Positions 5,508 to 9,211 of a stretch of DNA of 9,211 bases are shown piece after piece; positions within the stretch are counted from its first letter, which is position 1, and each line of letters starts with the position of its first letter. The stretch is taken from NCBI GenBank assembly GCA_023390705.1, contig JAEWCI010000286.1, positions 1 to 9,211 on the forward strand, read 5' to 3'. The notes beneath the pieces were generated by a model. It did no database searches. It saw nothing but the letters and a program-made list of their open reading frames with translations, and was not told the origin of the DNA. The translations under genes and the position numbers were made by a program. The stretch comes from Pseudomonadota bacterium (GTDB lineage Bacteria; Pseudomonadota; Alphaproteobacteria; Acetobacterales; Acetobacteraceae).

Positions 5508-6806
5508 ATGGCCAATGTCACCCGGATTGCCGACCCTTCCCTGGACTCCAATGCCTCCCGCGCCGGCTCGGCGACGAAGCCGCATTGCCGCTGCTGCGGC
5601 GCGGTGCTGACCGAAAGCTTCGCCGATCTCGGCATGACGCCGCTGGCCAATTCCTTCGTCGCGCCGCAGGACGCATCGGCGCGGGAGAGCTTCTACCCGC
5701 TGCACGCCCTGGTCTGCTCCGAATGCCGGCTGGTGCAATTGGCCGAGTTCGAGACACCGCAGGCCATCTTCTCCGACTACCTGTATTTCTCCTCGGTTTC
5801 CGAAAGCTGGCTTCGCCACGCCGAAAGCTACGCCGAGCGGATGACGTCGCGCTTCGGGCTCGGGCCGGAGACGCCGGTGGTGGAGGTGGCCAGCAATGAC
5901 GGCTACCTGCTGCAGTATTTCGCCGCCCGCGGCATCCCCGTGCTGGGCGTGGACCCGGCGGCCAATGTCGCGGCCTCGGCCATTGCCCGCGGCATCCCCA
6001 CCGAAGTCGCCTTCTTCGGCGCGCTTACGGCGCGGCGGCTGCTGGCAGCCGGGCATCCGGCACCGCGCCTGATGGCGGCCAACAATGTGCTGGCGCATGT
6101 GCCGGATCTGCATGATTTCGTCGAAGGCTTCCGCATCCTGCTGGCGCCGGGCGGCGTTGCCACCTTCGAATTCCCCCATCTGCTGCGGCTGATGCAGTTC
6201 AACCAGTTCGACACCATCTACCACGAGCACTTTTCCTACCTCTCCCTCCTGGTAGTGGAGCGGCTGTTCGCCCAGCATGGGCTGGTGGTCTTCGATGCAG
6301 AGGAGTTGCCGACACATGGCGGCTCTCTGCGCGTCTTTGCCCGGCACGGGGCCGATGCCGCGAAGCCGGTCGGGGCCTCCGTGGCAAGGCTGCGGGCGGA
6401 GGAGCAGGCCGCCGGACTCGATGGACCGGAAGCCTATCGGCGCTTCGCCCGTGGCGTGGTCGAAGCGAAGTGCTCCCTGCTGGAGTTCCTGGTGGGTGCC
6501 TGGCGGGCCGGGCAGCGCGTGGTGGGCTATGGCGCGCCGGCGAAGGGCAACACGCTGCTGAATTACTGCGGCATCGGGCCGGAGCTGCTGCCCTTCACCG
6601 TGGACCGCAGCCCGCACAAGCAGGGGCTGCTGCTGCCCGGCACCCGCATTCCCGTCCGGGAACCGGAGGCAATCTTCCGGGAAGGACCCGATTTCGTGCT
6701 GATCCTGCCCTGGAACCTGAAGGAGGAAGTGGCCGGGCAGATGGCGGGCATCCGGGCCTGGGGTGGCCGGTTCGTGGTACCGATCCCGAAGGTCGAGATT
6801 TTCTAG
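5508..6806 (+). CDS. Zinc-binding class I SAM-dependent C-methyltransferase (TylC3/NovU/TcaB9 type)
   Basis: A 432-residue, three-part protein matching the sugar C-methyltransferase architecture. First is a zinc-binding N-terminal domain (about 25-85) with Cys27 and Cys30 (CRCCG) and Cys70 and Cys73 (VCSEC). Next is a Rossmann SAM-binding core (about 100-260) with motif I VVEVASNDG (124-132), acidic Asp149 in GVDPA, and NNVLAHVPD (192-200). Last is a C-terminal domain (about 270-430) with YGAPAKGNTLLN (341-352) and VDRSPHKQG (365-373). YHEH (238-241) matches the catalytic Tyr/Glu/His cluster described for TcaB9, where the histidine acts as base. Known role in relatives: adding a methyl group to carbon 3 of keto-deoxysugar nucleotides for antibiotics or glycans. 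The usual partner genes (nucleotidylyltransferase, 4,6-dehydratase, 3-dehydratase) are not in the window. The gene is divergent from the DUF4910-SDR pair and followed by a possible terminator. The family is firm; the sugar substrate is inferred. Confidence 0.93.
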   Translation: MANVTRIADPSLDSNASRAGSATKPHCRCCGAVLTESFADLGMTPLANSFVAPQDASARESFYPLHALVCSECRLVQLAEFETPQAIFSDYLYFSSVSESWLRHAESYAERMTSRFGLGPETPVVEVASNDGYLLQYFAARGIPVLGVDPAANVAASAIARGIPTEVAFFGALTARRLLAAGHPAPRLMAANNVLAHVPDLHDFVEGFRILLAPGGVATFEFPHLLRLMQFNQFDTIYHEHFSYLSLLVVERLFAQHGLVVFDAEELPTHGGSLRVFARHGADAAKPVGASVARLRAEEQAAGLDGPEAYRRFARGVVEAKCSLLEFLVGAWRAGQRVVGYGAPAKGNTLLNYCGIGPELLPFTVDRSPHKQGLLLPGTRIPVREPEAIFREGPDFVLILPWNLKEEVAGQMAGIRAWGGRFVVPIPKVEIF

Positions 6807-6812
6807 CCTGAG

Positions 6813-6829
6813 CGGCCACAGGGCCGTTT
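6813..6829 (+). terminator. Possible weak intrinsic terminator after the methyltransferase gene
   Basis: Starting 7 nt after the stop codon, CGGCC and GGCCG form a 5-bp GC stem around ACAG, followed directly by TTTC. Outer G-T and A-T pairs could extend the stem. The T-run is short, so efficiency is doubtful. It fits a transcription boundary before the next gene, 180 nt further on. Confidence 0.4.
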
Positions 6830-6971
6830 CCGCCCACCCTGCCGCGTCATCGGCGCTGCCTTGCCTCTTGCGGCGCGGCAGCGGCCGCCGCCTCCGCGCA
6901 AGGCCAAGCGGGAGCAACCGTCCCGGCCGGCATTGACGTCCTGCCATGCCAGCCCTTGGATGTTGGCACCG

Positions 6972-6978
6972 GGAAGGG
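6972..6978 (+). promoter_or_regulatory. Ribosome binding site choosing the hydrolase start
   Basis: GGAAGGG lies 8 nt before the ATG at 6987. The later in-frame ATG at 7002 and the earlier one at 6861 lack a comparable site. Confidence 0.6.
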
Positions 6979-6986
6979 ATTGCCGA

Positions 6987-7808
6987 ATGCCATCACCCAA
7001 CATGGCCAGTTTCACCGCCAGCGACGGCCTTCGTCTCGCCTGGCGGGTTGACGACTTCACCGATCCTTGGCGCACCCCCGAAATTCCCGTGCTGCTGCTG
7101 CACCCGGCCATGAGCAGTTATCGCCGCTGGTATGCCTGGCTCCCTTTGCTGGCACGGCAATGGACCACCGTCAGCCTGGAACTCCGTGGCCATGGCGCTT
7201 CCGAGATCCCGGGAGAGGACCGCCCCCTGACGCTGGAGCGGCTGCTGGCGGATGCGCTGGAACTGATGGACCATCTCGGCATCGCCCGGGCGCATGTGGT
7301 GGGCAATTCGGCAGGTGGCTATGTCGGTCAGCGCATGGCGATCGAGCATCCCGACCGGGTGGCGACGCTCTCTCTCATCGCCTCCACCCCCGGGCTGCAC
7401 GGCACCCAGGCGGAAGGCTGGGTGGCCCGCATCCAGAAAGAGGGCATCGAGAGCTTCATCCGTGAAACCCTCGCGGACCGCTTCCCACCTGGCACCGATC
7501 CAGGCTTCCTGGACTGGATTCCGCGCCAGATGGGCAGCAACGACCCGGCGTTCATCGCCCGCTTCGTCGGCCACATGGCGACACGCGACTGGTCCGGGGA
7601 TCTGCCGATGATCCGCTGCCCGACGCTCATCTGTGCCCCGGGTGCGGAGCCGATCGGCCACCACGGCCAGTACGAGGCAATGCGGGACGCGATCCCGAAG
7701 GCCGAACTGGTCACCTTCGAAGGCATGCCGCACAATATCGGCGATGCCGCGCCGGAGCGCTCGGCGCATACCGTGTTGGACTTCCTGGCCCGTTATCCGG
7801 CAGGCTGA
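6987..7808 (+). CDS. Alpha/beta hydrolase (3-oxoadipate enol-lactonase-like)
   Basis: A 273-residue cytoplasmic alpha/beta-hydrolase-fold protein. The nucleophile elbow is GNSAG (106-110) with Ser108. The oxyanion-hole segment reads LLLHPAM (36-42), with His-Pro where many relatives have His-Gly. ELRGHGAS (65-72) is the conserved strand-4 region. Catalytic His249 is in GMPHN. The acid member is less standard: after strand 7 the sequence reads PGAEPIG (218-224), so Glu221 stands where Asp-Pro is usual. Family reactions are hydrolysis of esters, lactones or C-C bonds. The resemblance to PcaD-like enol-lactonases is by overall pattern only, so the substrate is open. It is followed 27 nt later by the MmgE/PrpD gene on the same strand, indicating an operon and perhaps consecutive steps. 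A meta-cleavage product hydrolase acting after the dioxygenase at 947 is possible but less likely given the distance. Confidence 0.9.
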   Translation: MPSPNMASFTASDGLRLAWRVDDFTDPWRTPEIPVLLLHPAMSSYRRWYAWLPLLARQWTTVSLELRGHGASEIPGEDRPLTLERLLADALELMDHLGIARAHVVGNSAGGYVGQRMAIEHPDRVATLSLIASTPGLHGTQAEGWVARIQKEGIESFIRETLADRFPPGTDPGFLDWIPRQMGSNDPAFIARFVGHMATRDWSGDLPMIRCPTLICAPGAEPIGHHGQYEAMRDAIPKAELVTFEGMPHNIGDAAPERSAHTVLDFLARYPAG

Positions 7809-7835
7809 GACCCTACCCGGGAGGAGACAAGAAAG

Positions 7836-9200
7836 ATGACCGCGATCGCCACCCGCATTGGCGAATGGATCGCCAATTTCGGCCCGAAGGACCTGACCGC
7901 GGACGAGGCGCACAGCGCCCGCCGCGCCCTGCTGGATACGCTGGCCTGCACCCTGGGCGGCCGGCACGAGCCGGCGGCGGTGCGCGCCCTGGCCTATGCC
8001 CGCAAGGTCAGCGGCCCCGGCGCCGCCACCGTCTGGGGCAGCGGCGAGCGACTGGGCCTGGAGCAGGCGGCCTTCGTCAATGGCGTCATGGGCCATGTGC
8101 TGGACTATGACGACGTCTCCGGCCCGACTCGTGGCCATCCCTCGGTCGCCATCCTGCCGGCCCTGGTGGCGCTGGCCGAGGCCGAGGGGCTGGGCGTGGA
8201 CGCCGTCGCCGCGGCCTTCGTCGCCGGCTTCGAGATTGCCGGGCGGATCGGCGACACGCTGGGCGATGACCACTACGCCAAGGGCTGGCACGCGACGGCC
8301 AGCATCGGCCTGATCGGCGCCACCGCAGCCTGCGCCAACCTGCTGCGCCTGCCGGCGGATCAGGTGACCCATTCCATCGGGCTCGCGGTCGCCCAGGCCG
8401 CCGGCACGCGGGAGAATTTCGGCACCGATGCCAAGTCCTTCCAGGCCGGTCATGCCAACCGCGCGGCGGTGCAATCCGTGCTGCTGGCGCGCGAGGGCTT
8501 CACCGCCGCGCCCGAGGTGCTGGAAGGGCCGCGCGGCTATCTCTCGCTTTATGGCGCGGGAGAGGACCTGGTGGCGGGCTTCGCCAACCTCGGCGCCACG
8601 CCGCGGCTGCTGGAGAAGGCCCGGCTGGAGGTGAAGAAATACCCGATGTGCTACGGCACCCATCGGGCACTCGACGCGCTCTTCGCCCTGAAGACCGAGA
8701 GCGGCGTGGGGCTGCAGGATGTCGCTTCGGTCGAGGTGCTGGGCAATGCCCGCGCCTTCGCGCCGCTGAAGCACGACCGGCCGCAGACCGGGCTCGAAGG
8801 CAAGTTCTCCATGCAGTACGCCATGGCGGCGGGGCTGGCCGATGGCCGCGTCACCCTGGCGAGCTTCGAGGATGCCGCCGTGCGCCGGCCCGAGATTCAG
8901 GAGTTCCTGCCCAGGGTGACGAAGCGCGAGACCGACGCCCCGATCCGGCCGCGCTTCAACACGGTGCGGCTGGCGCTGAAGGATGGCCGCACCCTGGAGC
9001 GCCGGGTGGAGGCGCTGCGCGGCGGGCCGGAAGCGCCGCTGCCGGATGCCGAACTGGCGGCGAAACTGGCGGACTGCATGGCTCATGCCGGCGTGAAGGC
9101 GGATGCCCAGGCCCTGGCGGCGGCCATCCTGGACCCGGCGGACCGCCGCATCGGCGACATTCTGGGGCTGCTCTCCCCGGTGCGCGTGGCCGCCGAGTAG
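7836..9200 (+). CDS. MmgE/PrpD family protein
   Basis: A complete 454-residue MmgE/PrpD protein; the family includes 2-methylcitrate dehydratase, cis-aconitate decarboxylase and iminodisuccinate epimerase. It has a large mostly helical domain (about 1-265) and a smaller C-terminal alpha/beta domain. Hallmarks are HVLDYDD (87-93), RGHPSVAILPAL (99-110), KGWHATASIG (149-158), GTDAKSFQAGHANRAA (196-211), VKKYPMCYGTHRALDA (266-281) and GKFSMQYAMA (322-331). Positions resembling the cis-aconitate decarboxylase active site are filled: Asp92/Asp93, Thr98, His101, His152, Lys200, Lys268 and possibly Tyr328. An active enzyme on a small polycarboxylate is therefore likely. It is not in a prp operon (no methylcitrate synthase or lyase nearby), so a PrpD role is not supported. 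The start has GGGAGGAG (7819-7826) 9 nt upstream. It is probably co-transcribed with the hydrolase. The last 11 bases of the window hold nothing recognisable. Confidence 0.94.
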   Translation: MTAIATRIGEWIANFGPKDLTADEAHSARRALLDTLACTLGGRHEPAAVRALAYARKVSGPGAATVWGSGERLGLEQAAFVNGVMGHVLDYDDVSGPTRGHPSVAILPALVALAEAEGLGVDAVAAAFVAGFEIAGRIGDTLGDDHYAKGWHATASIGLIGATAACANLLRLPADQVTHSIGLAVAQAAGTRENFGTDAKSFQAGHANRAAVQSVLLAREGFTAAPEVLEGPRGYLSLYGAGEDLVAGFANLGATPRLLEKARLEVKKYPMCYGTHRALDALFALKTESGVGLQDVASVEVLGNARAFAPLKHDRPQTGLEGKFSMQYAMAAGLADGRVTLASFEDAAVRRPEIQEFLPRVTKRETDAPIRPRFNTVRLALKDGRTLERRVEALRGGPEAPLPDAELAAKLADCMAHAGVKADAQALAAAILDPADRRIGDILGLLSPVRVAAE

Positions 9201-9211
9201 CGCGGGACACC

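Larger units (their letters stand above)
6807..6986. other. 180-nt intergenic spacer before the hydrolase gene
   Basis: Besides the terminator-like hairpin at 6813-6829 it holds an inverted repeat CGCTGCC (6854-6860) / GGCAGCG (6877-6883) with a 16-nt loop. The hydrolase frame stays open upstream to 6861, but that extension is proline- and arginine-rich and lacks family features, so I treat it as non-coding. A promoter for the next two genes is expected here; I could not pick one with confidence. Confidence 0.5.

Noticed and set aside
5307..6947. A 546-codon minus-strand frame opposite the methyltransferase.
   Set aside because: It is a shadow of the plus-strand methyltransferase, which carries zinc, SAM and catalytic motifs.
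6993..9086. A 697-codon open frame on the minus strand.
   Set aside because: It is antisense to the hydrolase and MmgE/PrpD genes, whose motifs are unmistakable. The translation is rich in His, Arg, Gly and Gln with no recognisable domain, as expected of a GC-driven shadow frame.
1..9211. Search for mobile elements, CRISPR repeats, tRNA or defence genes.
   Set aside because: No transposase or integrase motifs, no regularly spaced repeats, no tRNA-like cloverleaf and no defence-type domains were seen in any supported gene.

Overview
This is a high-GC window with the dense GC-rich codon use, AAGGAGG-type ribosome binding sites and Bug-family binding proteins typical of soil or environmental Proteobacteria. 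An Acetobacteraceae-type alphaproteobacterium (Roseomonas-like) is my best guess. It rests on overall gene content and style, not on any marker gene. I see no rRNA, tRNA, CRISPR array, transposase, phage gene or attachment site. Eight protein genes can be supported; seven are complete and the first runs off the left edge.

Left block (1-3124), probable solute uptake and aromatic catabolism. A Bug/TctC-type periplasmic binding protein on the minus strand (C-terminus cut by the window edge) is divergent from a plus-strand type I extradiol ring-cleavage dioxygenase whose metal ligands are intact. A second, complete Bug-type binding protein follows on the plus strand. No membrane components of a tripartite tricarboxylate transporter are visible, so both binding proteins look like orphans here.

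Middle block (3130-6806), probable glycan or sugar-nucleotide tailoring. A minus-strand pair with a 4-nt overlap encodes a DUF4910/DUF2172 aminopeptidase-fold protein and a short-chain dehydrogenase/reductase. The reductase has a histidine where the catalytic YxxxK lysine should be. Divergent from them, across a 342-nt non-coding stretch that includes the most AT-rich part of the window, is a zinc-binding C-methyltransferase of the TylC3/NovU/TcaB9 type. This trio is the least ordinary part of the window, and its joint function is an inference.

Right block (6987-9200), a probable two-gene catabolic operon on the plus strand: an alpha/beta hydrolase (enol-lactonase-like) followed 27 nt later by an MmgE/PrpD-family protein. 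They may act in sequence on a carboxylic acid or lactone substrate. Their substrate is not readable from sequence. I found no convincing new defence, mobile or RNA-based system. The best leads are the DUF4910-SDR-methyltransferase cassette, the altered SDR active site and the structured intergenic leader.
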